Shown: positions 16,930-24,742, counted from the first letter of the stretch. The stretch: 64,000 nt of DNA from Serinicoccus hydrothermalis (GCF_001685415.1 NZ_CP014989.1:372001-436000), one strand, 5' to 3'. The notes: generated by a model from the letters alone, not told the origin. Made by a program: numbers and translations.

Positions 16930-17889
16930 CTAGGGAGTGATCGCGAGCGCCGCCAGGAGCCGACCCACGGGGTTGCTGAGGTCGTAGGTCTCGACCAGCT
17001 GCTGCAGGGTGCCGGGGTCGGCGATCTCGCGGGGCAGGGTGAGGGGCACGTCGGGCACGGGCGCGTCGTGGGCGACGAGGACCACCTTGGGGGCCACGTC
17101 GAGGTAGCCGGCGCCGGCCTCGAGGTTGGTGCGCCGCGCACCCTTGATCGCGGGGTCGCCGCTGTCGACCGCCTCGCGCAGGGCGGCGAGCGTGCCGTAC
17201 TGCTCGATGAGTGCCGCGGCGGTCTTCTCGCCGATGCCCTTGACCCCGGGCAGCCCGTCGGAGGTGTCGCCGCGCAGCATCGACATCTCGGCGTATGCCT
17301 GGCCGGTGGGGACGGCATACCGCGACCGCAGGTCGGCCTGGTGGATCTCCTCGGCGTCGCGCACCCCTTGCTTGGCGGTGTAGACGACCGTGACCCCGGC
17401 CTCGTCGTCGACGAGCTGGAAGAGGTCGCGGTCGCCGGTGACCACCCCGACCGGGAGCCTGCCACGGTGCCGCGCGGTGAGCGTGCCGATGACATCGTCC
17501 GCCTCGTAGCCGTCCGCGCCGAGGATCGGGATGCCGACGGCGTCCAGCACCCGCCGGATGATGGGCACCTGGACCTTGAGCTCAGGTGGAGCCTCCTCCT
17601 TCTCCTCCGAACCCTCGACCAGACGATGAGACTTGTAGGAGGGGATCGCCTCGACCCGGAAGTCCGGCCGCCAGTCGTTGTCCCAGCAGCACACGAGATG
17701 GGTGGGGGAGAAGCGCCCCACCAGCGTGGCGATCATGTCCACCAGCCCGCGGACCGCGTTGGTGGGCGTCCCGTCCGGCGCCGCGCGCAGGTCCTTCACC
17801 CCGAAGTAGGCCCGGAAGTAGAGCGAGGCGGTGTCGAGCAGGAGCAGCTGGGGCGGGGCGACGTCCGAGGTGCCGGCAGGAGCGGTCAT
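16930..17889 (-). CDS. 5'-3' exonuclease (polymerase I N-domain-like)
   Basis: A 319-aa stand-alone 5' nuclease related to the N-terminal domain of DNA polymerase I. LLLDTASLYFRAYFG begins the PIN-like fold, LVCCWDNDWRPDFR and GADGYEADDVIGTLT supply the acidic metal ligands, and DGLPGVKGIGEKTAAALI is the helix-3-turn-helix. Its likely role is removing RNA primers or flaps. GTG 17898 would overlap the -10 box, so ATG 17889 was used. Mycobacteria have an orthologous stand-alone exonuclease near helY. Confidence 0.9.
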   Translation of the reverse strand: MTAPAGTSDVAPPQLLLLDTASLYFRAYFGVKDLRAAPDGTPTNAVRGLVDMIATLVGRFSPTHLVCCWDNDWRPDFRVEAIPSYKSHRLVEGSEEKEEAPPELKVQVPIIRRVLDAVGIPILGADGYEADDVIGTLTARHRGRLPVGVVTGDRDLFQLVDDEAGVTVVYTAKQGVRDAEEIHQADLRSRYAVPTGQAYAEMSMLRGDTSDGLPGVKGIGEKTAAALIEQYGTLAALREAVDSGDPAIKGARRTNLEAGAGYLDVAPKVVLVAHDAPVPDVPLTLPREIADPGTLQQLVETYDLSNPVGRLLAALAITP

Positions 17890-17896
17890 GCGCCTC

Positions 17897-17902
17897 ACCC
17901 TA
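17897..17902 (-). promoter_or_regulatory. -10 box of the exonuclease gene
   Basis: TAGGGT on the minus strand, 7 nt before ATG 17889; a divergent box for the next gene starts 13 bp away. Confidence 0.5.
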
Positions 17903-17914
17903 GTGTCCCTGGGT

Positions 17915-17920
17915 TAGCGT
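17915..17920 (+). promoter_or_regulatory. -10 box of the small membrane protein gene
   Basis: TAGCGT, 5 nt before ATG 17926; a GGTATGCC octamer (17923-17930) overlaps the start codon. Confidence 0.4.
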
Positions 17921-17925
17921 GAGGT

Positions 17926-18210
17926 ATGCCTCGACGCCTCGCCCTGAGCCTGCTGCTCGGGGGCCTCGTGGTCTCGGCGTGGGTGCTCTTCGGGCCGCTC
18001 TGGGACTCCGCCGAGGGGGAGAACCCGCTCACCCGGCCTCCCGGTCCGGACTTCGGCGCGGTGCTCCGCCTGGCGCTGCCGACGCTGGCCGTGTCGGCGC
18101 TGGTCGGGGTGCTCCTGCTGCTCCCGGCACGGGAGGGCCGCGACGCGGACGGGAACGGCGACGGCGCGGCGCACGCTCCGGCTCCCGGTGGGCGGGGCCG
18201 CCCGCACTAG
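17926..18210 (+). CDS. Small two-helix membrane protein, unknown function
   Basis: A 94-aa protein with two hydrophobic segments, about 4-24 (RLALSLLLGGLVVSAWVLFG) and 45-66 (VLRLALPTLAVSALVGVLLLL), a charged linker between them, and a Gly/Asp/Ala-rich hydrophilic C-terminus. I do not recognise a family. The frame is chosen over the overlapping one at 17919 because only this frame has membrane-protein character and a -10 box. It lies between the exonuclease (divergent) and an Lrp regulator. Confidence 0.6.
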   Translation: MPRRLALSLLLGGLVVSAWVLFGPLWDSAEGENPLTRPPGPDFGAVLRLALPTLAVSALVGVLLLLPAREGRDADGNGDGAAHAPAPGGRGRPH

Positions 18211-18213
18211 GCT
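18208..18213 (+). promoter_or_regulatory. -10 box of the Lrp/AsnC gene
   Basis: TAGGCT overlaps the stop codon region of the preceding gene and lies 7 nt before ATG 18221. Confidence 0.5.
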
Positions 18214-18220
18214 GACCGGC

Positions 18221-18688
18221 ATGGAGCCGCTGGATCGCCACATCGTCACCGTCCTGGCGCAGGACGGGCGCATCAGCTTCGCCGACCTCGGGCGCCGGGT
18301 GGGACTGTCCACCTCGGCCGTGCACCAGCGGGTCAAGCGGCTGGAGGAGCGGGGCATCATCACCGGCTACCGCGCCGTCGTCGACTACGCCTCGGTCGGA
18401 CTGCCGCTCACCGCGCTCATGTCGGTCACGCCCTTCGATCCCGCCGACGACGACGACATCCCCGAGCGGCTGGCGCACATCGAGGAGATCGTCGCGTGCT
18501 GGTCGGTCGCCGGCGACGAGAACTACGTGCTCCTCATCCGGGTGCCGCGCCCGCAGGACCTCGAGGAGCTGCTGGGGCGGATCCGGCAGGAGGGCTCCTG
18601 CTCGACCAACACCACGATCGTGCTCTCCACCCCCTGGGAGGACCGCCTCGGCAGCCTCCCCGTCGAGACCCCGGCCACCCCCTCCTGA
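18221..18688 (+). CDS. Lrp/AsnC-family transcriptional regulator
   Basis: A 155-aa one-domain-plus-ligand-binding regulator. The winged HTH is at about 3-60 (LDRHIVTVLAQDGRISFADLGRRVGLSTSAVHQRVKRLEERGIITGY). The C-terminal RAM/AsnC domain (about 65-150) has VACWSVAGDENYVLLIRVP and a final beta strand. Such proteins respond to amino acids and form octameric discs. The nearby kamA (lysine metabolism) is a possible target, but that is guesswork. Confidence 0.9.
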   Translation: MEPLDRHIVTVLAQDGRISFADLGRRVGLSTSAVHQRVKRLEERGIITGYRAVVDYASVGLPLTALMSVTPFDPADDDDIPERLAHIEEIVACWSVAGDENYVLLIRVPRPQDLEELLGRIRQEGSCSTNTTIVLSTPWEDRLGSLPVETPATPS

Positions 18689-18722
18689 CCGTCGCCTCCC
18701 ACCGAGCCGCCAGGCCCGGTGG

Positions 18723-19217
18723 TCAGCCGCGCCGGGCGATCGGTGCGGTCGTGCCGCCGGTCACGGCGAGGAGGTCCGCGGGGCTGAGCTCGAGGTCGAG
18801 GCCGCGGCGGCCCCCGCTGACCAGGATCGTCTCCCGGTCGGCCGCCGAGACGTCGAGCACCGTGGGGAGGGCGCGCTTCTGCCCGACCGGGCTGATGCCG
18901 CCGACGACATAACCGGTCACCCGCTCCGCGCTCGCCGGGTCGGCCATGGTGACCTTCTTGAGCCCGAGGGCAACGGCGATCGCCTTGAGGTCGAGCGACC
19001 CGTCCACCGGCACGATGCCGACGGCCAGACCACCCTGACCCTCGACCAGCAGCGTCTTGAAAACCGCGGCCGGGTCCACCCCGAGCGCCTGCGCCGCCTC
19101 CGTCCCGTAGGAGGACGCGGCCGGGTCGTGCTCGTAGGCGCGCACGGCATACCGGATCCCTGCCCGGTCCAGCGCCACCGTGGCCGGGGTCCCGCCCGAC
19201 CTGCTCTTCCTCGTCAC
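18723..19217 (-). CDS. ybaK: YbaK/Cys-tRNA(Pro) deacylase
   Basis: A 164-aa member of the YbaK/ProX editing family, which hydrolyses Cys-tRNA(Pro) formed by prolyl-tRNA synthetase. The body is intact: AAQALGVDPAAVFKTLLVEG with the conserved Lys, AVGIVPVDGSLDLKAIAVALGLKKVTMAD, and GYVVGGISPVGQKRALPTVLD with the G-x-x-x-P-x-G motif near residue 108. GTG 19217 is preceded at 6 nt by TACCCT (19224-19229), which is the end of a GGCATACC octamer. Confidence 0.92.
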   Translation of the reverse strand: MTRKSRSGGTPATVALDRAGIRYAVRAYEHDPAASSYGTEAAQALGVDPAAVFKTLLVEGQGGLAVGIVPVDGSLDLKAIAVALGLKKVTMADPASAERVTGYVVGGISPVGQKRALPTVLDVSAADRETILVSGGRRGLDLELSPADLLAVTGGTTAPIARRG

Positions 19218-19223
19218 GCGGTC

Positions 19224-19229
19224 AGGGTA
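19224..19229 (-). promoter_or_regulatory. -10 box of ybaK, overlapping an octamer copy
   Basis: TACCCT on the minus strand lies 6 nt before GTG 19217. Its first four bases belong to the GGCATACC motif at 19226-19233. Confidence 0.4.
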
Positions 19230-19259
19230 TGCCCGCCGCCGGGTCGGGCGTCCGGTGGC

Positions 19260-20732
19260 TCAGGCGAGCTGGTCGACCGAAGCCCGGCGCGAGGCCGCCG
19301 CGGCCGCCACGGCCTTCTCCTCCTGGCCCGCCTCGTCGGTGCCGTGCACCTCCGCGGCCTGCTGCCGCCACCACTCCTGGCCGCTCGCGGGCAGGGTGTC
19401 GATCGGGTCGTAGTAGACGTACTCCGCGCTGGTCACGTCGACGTCCTCGCCCTCGATCGAGGTGCGGTAGTTCTTGCGCCAGTAGGAGATGCCGCGCTCG
19501 GTGTCGTAGGTGTCGACCTGGTGCACCCAGCGCTTGCCGACGAAAGGCACGTCACAGACGATGCGCGGCGTCGCGAAGCCCGGCAGGTAGCCCAGCATCG
19601 AGTGCTGCAGGTGCTGGGCGTGCGCGAGCGAGACCCGCCAGTGCTCGCTGAACGGGATCATGTCGCACATGTAGAAGTAGTAGGGCGTGATCATGGCCTC
19701 GTCCGCCATCGCGAAGCAGAGGTCCAGCAGCTGGGGGGAGGTGTCGTTGACGCCACGCATGAGCACACCCTGGTTGCGGACGTCGCGGATGCCGGCCTCG
19801 AGCATCGCCTTGCTCGCCTGCGCGACGAGCGGGGTGACCGACTGCGCGGCGTTGACGTGGGTGTGGATCGCCAGGCCGACGCCGCGCTCGCGGGCCTTGC
19901 GCGCCACCCGGCCGACGCCCTCGACGGTGTCCGGCGCGAGCCAGTGCTGCGGCATACCCATGAGCGCCTTGGTCGCCAGCCGCACGTCGCGGATGTTGTC
20001 GATGTCCAGCAGCTGGTCCAGCCACGCCTCGAGGTTCTTCCACGGCATGTTGGCGACGTCGCCGCCGGAGACGACCACGTCGCGCACGCCGGGGGTGGCG
20101 CGCAGGTAGTCCAGGATCGCGGTGTGCCGGTCCACCGGCTTGCCGGCGAGCTTGAGCTTGGTGACCGTGGGGGTGGAGTTGCCGACGAGGTCCATCCGGG
20201 TGCAGTGGCCGCAGTACTGCGGGCAGGTCGGCAGCATCTCCGCCAGCACCTTGGTGGGGTAGCGGTGGGTCAGCCCCTCGGCGACCCACATGTCGTGCTC
20301 GTGCAGGCTGTCGCGGGTGGCGTAGGGGTGGCTCGACCAGTCGGTGCGGCGGTCGGAGAAGACGGGGAGCATGTAGCGGCGCACCGGGTCGGCGAGGAAG
20401 GCCTCGGTGAACTCCACCCCGGCGGCCGGCATCCGCCCGTCGGCCCAGGTGATCTCGCTGACCATGGTGTTGAGCATCTGCGGGGGCAGCAGCATGGACA
20501 TCGTGGCCCGCTGCGTCTGGTCCTGCTCGAGGTCGGCGTAGAAGACCTCGGTCAGCAGGTCGCCCATGACGGTGCGCAGCTGGCCGATGTTCTTCACGCA
20601 GTTGACCCGCTGCCACTGCACGTCCGCCCACTGCTGCGCGGTGACGTCCTTCCACCCGGGGAAGCGGGTCCAGTCGGGTTCCACCAGCTCGCGGCGTCGG
20701 TAGACGTAGGGCTGCTCGATCTGTGCGCTCAT
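19260..20732 (-). CDS. KamA-family radical SAM aminomutase (lysine 2,3-aminomutase-like)
   Basis: A 490-aa radical SAM, PLP-dependent aminomutase homologue. The cluster motif is CPQYCGHCTRMD at about residue 168 (CxxxCxxC), where clostridial enzymes have R-H-C-T-R-R. Further conserved parts are VRDVVVSGGDVANM, VRLATKALMGMP, NQGVLMRGVND and IVCDVPFVGKRWVHQ, whose Lys is the candidate PLP ligand. The length exceeds the roughly 416 residues of the clostridial enzyme, with about 90 extra N-terminal residues and an Ala/Glu-rich tail. Substrate lysine is inferred; the changed residues around the cluster leave room for another amino acid. No acetyltransferase (AblB) is next to it. ATG 20732 was chosen because TAGCAT at 20740-20745 overlaps ATG 20741. 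Confidence 0.8.
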   Translation of the reverse strand: MSAQIEQPYVYRRRELVEPDWTRFPGWKDVTAQQWADVQWQRVNCVKNIGQLRTVMGDLLTEVFYADLEQDQTQRATMSMLLPPQMLNTMVSEITWADGRMPAAGVEFTEAFLADPVRRYMLPVFSDRRTDWSSHPYATRDSLHEHDMWVAEGLTHRYPTKVLAEMLPTCPQYCGHCTRMDLVGNSTPTVTKLKLAGKPVDRHTAILDYLRATPGVRDVVVSGGDVANMPWKNLEAWLDQLLDIDNIRDVRLATKALMGMPQHWLAPDTVEGVGRVARKARERGVGLAIHTHVNAAQSVTPLVAQASKAMLEAGIRDVRNQGVLMRGVNDTSPQLLDLCFAMADEAMITPYYFYMCDMIPFSEHWRVSLAHAQHLQHSMLGYLPGFATPRIVCDVPFVGKRWVHQVDTYDTERGISYWRKNYRTSIEGEDVDVTSAEYVYYDPIDTLPASGQEWWRQQAAEVHGTDEAGQEEKAVAAAAASRRASVDQLA

Positions 20733-20739
20733 ACCGCTC

Positions 20740-20745
20740 ATGCTA
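20740..20745 (-). promoter_or_regulatory. -10 box of kamA
   Basis: TAGCAT on the minus strand, 7 nt before ATG 20732. Confidence 0.5.
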
Positions 20746-20876
20746 CGGATCATTTCCGGCGAAAGCGAGAACTGACAGGACATCATTTTGCCAACGGCTC
20801 ATTTCACCGGACGATGTATGCGTCGGGCCACCCGCGGCGGTCTGCGGCGCCCGTGGACCACCGACCGGGACGTCGG

Positions 20877-20904
20877 GTCGGCGTGTCGCGACCGACACGC
20901 CGAC
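20877..20904. repeat. Perfect 12-bp inverted repeat in the kamA-lnt gap
   Basis: GTCGGCGTGTCG (20877-20888) and CGACACGCCGAC (20893-20904) pair perfectly around CGAC. No T-run follows. It could be a terminator-like hairpin or a regulator site. The surrounding 20746-20990 stretch holds no convincing ORF. Confidence 0.8.
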
Positions 20905-20950
20905 GATCGATGAGAGGGCCGCCGCGACAGGCCGTTCGGGACGCCCGGCT

Positions 20951-20980
20951 GACCTGCTCCGTTGCACAAATCTGCAGGTC
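20951..20980. repeat. Inverted repeat upstream of the 20.99-kb promoter
   Basis: GACCTGC (20951-20957) and GCAGGTC (20974-20980) are perfect 7-bp arms 16 bp apart, ending 9 bp before the -35 box at 20990. Confidence 0.6.
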
Positions 20981-20989
20981 AGCGCTGTG

Positions 20990-21018
20990 TTGACACGGCC
21001 GATGAGGACGCCTACGTT
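20990..21018 (+). promoter_or_regulatory. Consensus promoter with overlapping operator, no assigned gene
   Basis: TTGACA (20990-20995) and TACGTT (21013-21018) are separated by exactly 17 bp. The perfect 8-bp inverted repeat GAGGACGC (21004-21011) / GCGTCCTC (21024-21031) straddles the -10 box. A transcript would start near 21025, about 155 bp before lnt, which has its own -10 box at 21168. It may drive a long lnt leader or a small RNA. Confidence 0.55.
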
Positions 21019-21167
21019 CGGACGCGTCCTCTGGGGCGCTGCGGCGCTCGACGGGGGAGCCAGGACCCCGAGCACCGAGTAGACAACGGGATCGTGCGGG
21101 CCGCCAGCCGCGCACGGACCGGCCCCAAAGGTGCCGGGGTCCGGCCATGTCCGCACCCGGCCACCCG

Positions 21168-21173
21168 TAGGCT
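21168..21173 (+). promoter_or_regulatory. -10 box of lnt
   Basis: TAGGCT, 6 nt before GTG 21180. Confidence 0.5.
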
Positions 21174-21179
21174 GGCCGG

Positions 21180-22706
21180 GTGCGCTGGCCGATCCGACTC
21201 CTGCTCGCGGCGCTCGGCGGGGTGGCGCTCTACCTCGCCTTCCCGAGCCACGACATCTGGCCGCTGGCCCTCGTGGGCTGCGGCGCCCTGGCGCTGGCGA
21301 CGGCCGGGGCGAGCGTCCGGGTCGGCCTCGCGGCCGGTCTCCTCCTGGGCCTGACCTGGTACACCCCCATGTTCGTCTGGGCCAGCACGTATGCCGGATC
21401 CCTCCCGTGGCTCGCCATGAGCGCCGCCTCCGCGCTCTACCCCGCCGCCCTGGGCGGCCTGCTCGCCCTGCTCCAGCGCGACGGGCGCGTGCGCCCGGTC
21501 GTGGGGGCCGCCGCCTGGGTGCTCATGGAGTATGCCCGGTCGGTCACCCCCTTCGGCGGCTTCCCGTGGGCACGCCTCGGCTTCAGCCAGGCGGACAGCC
21601 CGCAGCTCGGCGTGGTGGCCCTGGTCTCCGTCGCGGGCCTGGGCTTCGCCGTCGCCCTCACCGGCGGGCTCCTGGCCCTCGCGCTGCAGCTGCTGGCCGG
21701 CCGTCCGCGGCGCCGCCCCGCCCTCGCCGCCGTGCTGGCGGTGCTGGCCGCAGGCCTGGTCCTCGCGCCCTCTGCCCTGCCGCGCCCGGTCGAGGGCGAC
21801 CCCGTGCAGGTGGCCGCGGTCCAGGGGGACCTGCCGCCGGACTTCACGCGCACCCTCACCGCGGAGCGCGGCACCATGCTCGAGCGCTACACGAGCATGA
21901 CCGAGCAGCTCGCCGAGGACGTCGCCGACGGCACCGCGCCCGCACCGGACCTCGTCCTGTGGCCCGAGGGGGCCAGCGACCTCGACCCGTTAGCACCCGG
22001 CAGCCGCGAGGAGGCGGTGGCCCGGATGAGGCCCGGGGTGGAGGCCCTGGACGCCCCCGTCGTCCTCGGCGCCACGAGCTACGGCACCGGCGACGCGCCG
22101 CGCAACATGGTGCTCGAGCTCCAGCCCGGGCAGGGCGTGGACGACACCTACCAGAAGATCTACCTCGCGCCCTTCGGGGAGCGTATGCCGCTGCGGCCGG
22201 TGATGCGCCACCTCTCGGACTGGGTGGACCGGATCCCGGACTGGGAGGCGGGCACCGAGCCGGGCGTCATGGACGTCGCCCTGGCGGACGGACGCGAGGT
22301 GCGGCTGGGACTGGGCATCTGCTTCGAGGTCGTCGTCGACACGGCCGTGCGCGACGTCGTCGCCGGGGGAGCCGAGCTGCTCGTCGTCCCCACGAGCAAC
22401 GCCTGGTTCGGGGAGGGTGACGAGGCGGCCCAGCACATCGCCGCCTCCCGGGTGCGGGCCGTCGAGTACGGCCGCTCGGTGGTCCACATCAGCAACGTCG
22501 GCATCTCCGGGCTCATCTCCCCGGACGGCACGGTGCACGAGCGGACCGGGCTGTTCACCCAGGCACTGCTCGAGGGGCAGCTGCCGTTGCGCTCCGCATC
22601 CACGCCGGCGGAGACGACCGGGCCCTGGGTGGTGCCGGCCGCCGCCGCTGTGGTCCTCGTGGCGCTGCTGGGCCTGGTGGTCCGCCGGCCCCGGTCGGGC
22701 TCCTAG
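21180..22706 (+). CDS. lnt: Lnt, apolipoprotein N-acyltransferase
   Basis: A 508-aa membrane enzyme that N-acylates the lipid-modified Cys of lipoproteins. Six to seven hydrophobic segments fill the first 200 residues. The nitrilase-like domain covers about 205-470 with the Glu-Lys-Cys triad visible: Glu263 in WPEGASDLDP, Lys326 in TYQKIYLAPFGE, Cys381 in GICFEVV. PTSNAWFGEGDEAAQH follows as in the family, and a last membrane helix ends the protein. Downstream is the polyprenol-mannose synthase, to which Lnt is fused in some mycobacteria (Ppm1). Confidence 0.93.
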   Translation: MRWPIRLLLAALGGVALYLAFPSHDIWPLALVGCGALALATAGASVRVGLAAGLLLGLTWYTPMFVWASTYAGSLPWLAMSAASALYPAALGGLLALLQRDGRVRPVVGAAAWVLMEYARSVTPFGGFPWARLGFSQADSPQLGVVALVSVAGLGFAVALTGGLLALALQLLAGRPRRRPALAAVLAVLAAGLVLAPSALPRPVEGDPVQVAAVQGDLPPDFTRTLTAERGTMLERYTSMTEQLAEDVADGTAPAPDLVLWPEGASDLDPLAPGSREEAVARMRPGVEALDAPVVLGATSYGTGDAPRNMVLELQPGQGVDDTYQKIYLAPFGERMPLRPVMRHLSDWVDRIPDWEAGTEPGVMDVALADGREVRLGLGICFEVVVDTAVRDVVAGGAELLVVPTSNAWFGEGDEAAQHIAASRVRAVEYGRSVVHISNVGISGLISPDGTVHERTGLFTQALLEGQLPLRSASTPAETTGPWVVPAAAAVVLVALLGLVVRRPRSGS

Positions 22707-22709
22707 GCT
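22704..22709 (+). promoter_or_regulatory. -10 box of ppm, containing the lnt stop codon
   Basis: TAGGCT begins with the TAG stop of lnt and ends 6 nt before GTG 22716. Confidence 0.5.
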
Positions 22710-22715
22710 GGCCCG

Positions 22716-23516
22716 GTGACCTCCCGTGGCCCGCTGCACCGTGTGTGCGTCTGCATCCCCACCTACCAGGAGCGCGACTCGCTGCCCGGCGTGGTGCGAC
22801 GCCTGCGCACCGCGGTGCCCCTCGCCGACGTGCTCGTCATCGACGACAACAGCCCGGACGGCACCGGGGCACTCGCCGAGGAGCTGGGCGCCGCCGACCC
22901 GCAGGTCCGCGTGCTGCACCGGCAGGCCAAGGAAGGCCTGGGGCCGGCCTACCTCGCCGGCTTCGCGTGGGCGGCCGACCACGGCTACGACGCAGTGGTG
23001 GAGATGGACGCCGACGGCTCGCACCGGCCCGAGGAGCTGCCCGCGCTGCTCGCGGCGGCCGGCGACGGCGAGGGTGCCGACCTGGTCATCGGGTCCCGCT
23101 GGGTGGACGGCGGCTCGGTCCACCGCTGGCCACTGCACCGCAAGGGGCTGTCGGTCGGCGCCAACACCTACGTGCGGCTCGCCCTCGGCATACCGGTCCG
23201 GGACGCGACCGCCGGGTTCCGCGTCTACCGGCTCCCGCAGCTCGCGTCCCTGCTCGCGACACCGGTCGCCTCGCAGGGCTACTGCTTCCAGGTCGACCTC
23301 ACCCTCCGTGCCGTCGACGCGGGCCTGACGGTCCGAGAGGTCCCCATCGCCTTCGTCGAGCGGGCCGAGGGCGCCTCCAAGATGACCGACGCGATCGTGC
23401 GGGAGGCCGTGGTCCGGGTCGGTCGGTGGGCGTGGGAGCGGCGCACGCGCCAGGTCCGGGAACACCTCGTGCGTCGCGACCGTTCTCGTTGGCACCACCT
23501 CGAGGAGGCCACGTGA
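22716..23516 (+). CDS. ppm: Polyprenol monophosphomannose synthase (DPM1-like GT2)
   Basis: A 266-aa family-2 glycosyltransferase that moves mannose from GDP-mannose to polyprenol phosphate for lipoglycans and protein mannosylation. The nucleotide-sugar fold begins VCVCIPTYQERDSLPGVV, with DDNSPDGTG at about 47-55. EMDADGSHRPEELP carries the D-x-D metal site at about 102, and RWVDGG and ATAGFRVYR match the family. It has no membrane segments, like the mycobacterial D2 domain. Its stop overlaps the fxsA GTG (GTGA). Confidence 0.9.
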   Translation: MTSRGPLHRVCVCIPTYQERDSLPGVVRRLRTAVPLADVLVIDDNSPDGTGALAEELGAADPQVRVLHRQAKEGLGPAYLAGFAWAADHGYDAVVEMDADGSHRPEELPALLAAAGDGEGADLVIGSRWVDGGSVHRWPLHRKGLSVGANTYVRLALGIPVRDATAGFRVYRLPQLASLLATPVASQGYCFQVDLTLRAVDAGLTVREVPIAFVERAEGASKMTDAIVREAVVRVGRWAWERRTRQVREHLVRRDRSRWHHLEEAT

Positions 23517-24064
23517 GCTCGATGTCCGGACCCCCGCAGCAGGCGCGGCGCCGTCGACCGGTCCTGCGCTGGATCCTGCTGGCGCTCGTCCTGCTCCCGA
23601 TCATCGAGATCGCCGTGCTCATCATGGTCGGCCGGGCGGTCGGCCTCTGGTGGACCCTCGCGCTCATCATCGTCGTCGCGGTCGCCGGCACCTGGCTGGC
23701 CCGACGGGAGAGCAGCCGCACCTATCGCGAGCTGCAGCAGGCGCTCAACTCCGGGCGTATGCCCGCGGACCAGGTGACCGACGCCATCCTGCTGACCGTC
23801 GGCGGACTGCTCCTGCTGCTCCCGGGCTTCGTCAGCGACGTCATCGCCCTCGTCCTCATCCTGCCCTTCACCCGGCCCCTGGCGCGCCGCCTGCTGCAGG
23901 CCGTCGTCGCGAGCCGGGCGCTGGCCACCGTGGGCGGATCTCCCGCCGCGAGCGCCGGCCGGTCCCGGCGCGCGCCGGGCGCGGGCACCGTGATCGACGG
24001 CGAGATCGTCGACGAGCAGCCGCCCCCGTGGCAGCAGGAGCGCCCGCCGCAGATCGATCGGTGA
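23513..24064 (+). CDS. fxsA: FxsA family membrane protein
   Basis: A 183-aa protein with the FxsA fold: hydrophobic segments at about 19-39 (RWILLALVLLPIIEIAVLIMVG) and 45-62, the middle region RRESSRTYRELQQALNSGRMPADQVTDAILLTVGGLLLLLPGFVSDVIAL with a third segment, then a polar tail. E. coli FxsA relieves exclusion of phage T7 by F; in actinobacteria the role is unknown. GTG 23513 was preferred because GAGGAGG lies just upstream and it overlaps the ppm stop; ATG 23522 is the alternative. The order ppm-fxsA-rbpA is also known from streptomycetes. Confidence 0.85.
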   Translation: MSSMSGPPQQARRRRPVLRWILLALVLLPIIEIAVLIMVGRAVGLWWTLALIIVVAVAGTWLARRESSRTYRELQQALNSGRMPADQVTDAILLTVGGLLLLLPGFVSDVIALVLILPFTRPLARRLLQAVVASRALATVGGSPAASAGRSRRAPGAGTVIDGEIVDEQPPPWQQERPPQIDR

Positions 24065-24300
24065 CGGTTCACCGATTGGCCCTCACGACCTGGTCGGCGG
24101 TAAACTGGTCTGCCGGGCCGCCGGGCACCGATGCACCGCATATGTGGTCGCGTCCGTGCGGCGGGGAACACGGGGCGAGCAGAAGGCGTTGGAACGCCTG
24201 AGACACTGCGCGCCGTGCCGGACCGCGTCGACGGATCCCCCGACCAGGCGAGACCGACCGAGCACGCGTGTCGTCACGACACGATGGGAGTGGAACACAC
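24065..24300 (+). other. Leader region upstream of rbpA
   Basis: There is no gene in these 236 bp. A TTGGCC (24073-24078) and TAAACT (24098-24103) pair, 19 bp apart, could form the rbpA promoter and would give an untranslated leader of almost 190 nt. No sigma-R-type GGAAT/GTT element is apparent. I see no recognisable riboswitch. Confidence 0.4.
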
Positions 24301-24660
24301 ATGGCAGAGAGGTCCCTTCGCGGCACCAACCTGAGCTGGCTGTCCTTCGAGAGCGACGAGGGCGTCACCTTCAGCGACCGTGAGATCAGTCGCTACGTCT
24401 GCCCGGACGGGCACGTCAGCGAGCTGCCCTTCTCCGTCGAGGCCGAGATCCCCCCGATCTGGGAGTGCCGGTGCGGGCTGGACGCCAAGCTGGAGAACGG
24501 GCCCGAGCCGGAGCTGAAGGCCACCAAGCCGCAGCGCACCCACTGGGACATGCTGCTGGAGCGCCGCTCCATCCCCGAGCTCGAGGAGCTCCTGGAGGAG
24601 CGCCTGGGCCTGCTGCGCGAGATGCGCGGGGAGAAGCCGCGGCGCAAGCGCACGGCCTGA
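24301..24660 (+). CDS. rbpA: RbpA, RNA polymerase-binding protein
   Basis: A 119-aa activator that binds RNA polymerase and group I/II sigma factors and stabilises open complexes. The N-terminal tail AERSLRGTNLSWLSFESDEGV precedes the core (RYVCPDGHVSELPFS and WECRCGLDA, with the Cys/His pattern of the zinc-type fold). The basic linker KATKPQRTHWDMLLERRS leads to the sigma-interaction helix IPELEELLEERLGLLREMRG. ATG 24301 fits the known family start; an upstream in-frame ATG at 24268 adds residues unlike RbpA. Confidence 0.96.
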   Translation: MAERSLRGTNLSWLSFESDEGVTFSDREISRYVCPDGHVSELPFSVEAEIPPIWECRCGLDAKLENGPEPELKATKPQRTHWDMLLERRSIPELEELLEERLGLLREMRGEKPRRKRTA

Positions 24661-24742
24661 GGCATACCTCACGACCCGGACGGGGCGTGGCACGCGAGCA
24701 GCGTGCCGCGCCCCGTTCTCGTGCCCGGAGCGGTATGCCTCA
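24658..24742. repeat. Inverted pair of the GGTATGCC octamer around the rbpA terminator
   Basis: TGAGGCATACC (24658-24668) and GGTATGCCTCA (24732-24742) are perfect 11-bp inverted copies that extend the window-wide octamer. They bracket the terminator hairpin and touch both stop codons (rbpA and the convergent MFS gene). Confidence 0.85.
24681..24715. terminator. Bidirectional terminator hairpin between rbpA and the MFS gene
   Basis: CGGGGCGTGGCACGC (24681-24695) pairs with GCGTGCCGCGCCCCG (24701-24715) with one wobble and a 5-nt loop, followed by TTCTCGT. It serves both convergent genes. Confidence 0.75.

Noticed and set aside
20962-21354. A 130-codon frame across the kamA-lnt gap
   Set aside because: Its product is Arg/Ser/Gly-rich, overlaps the promoter and the start of lnt, and has no start signal.
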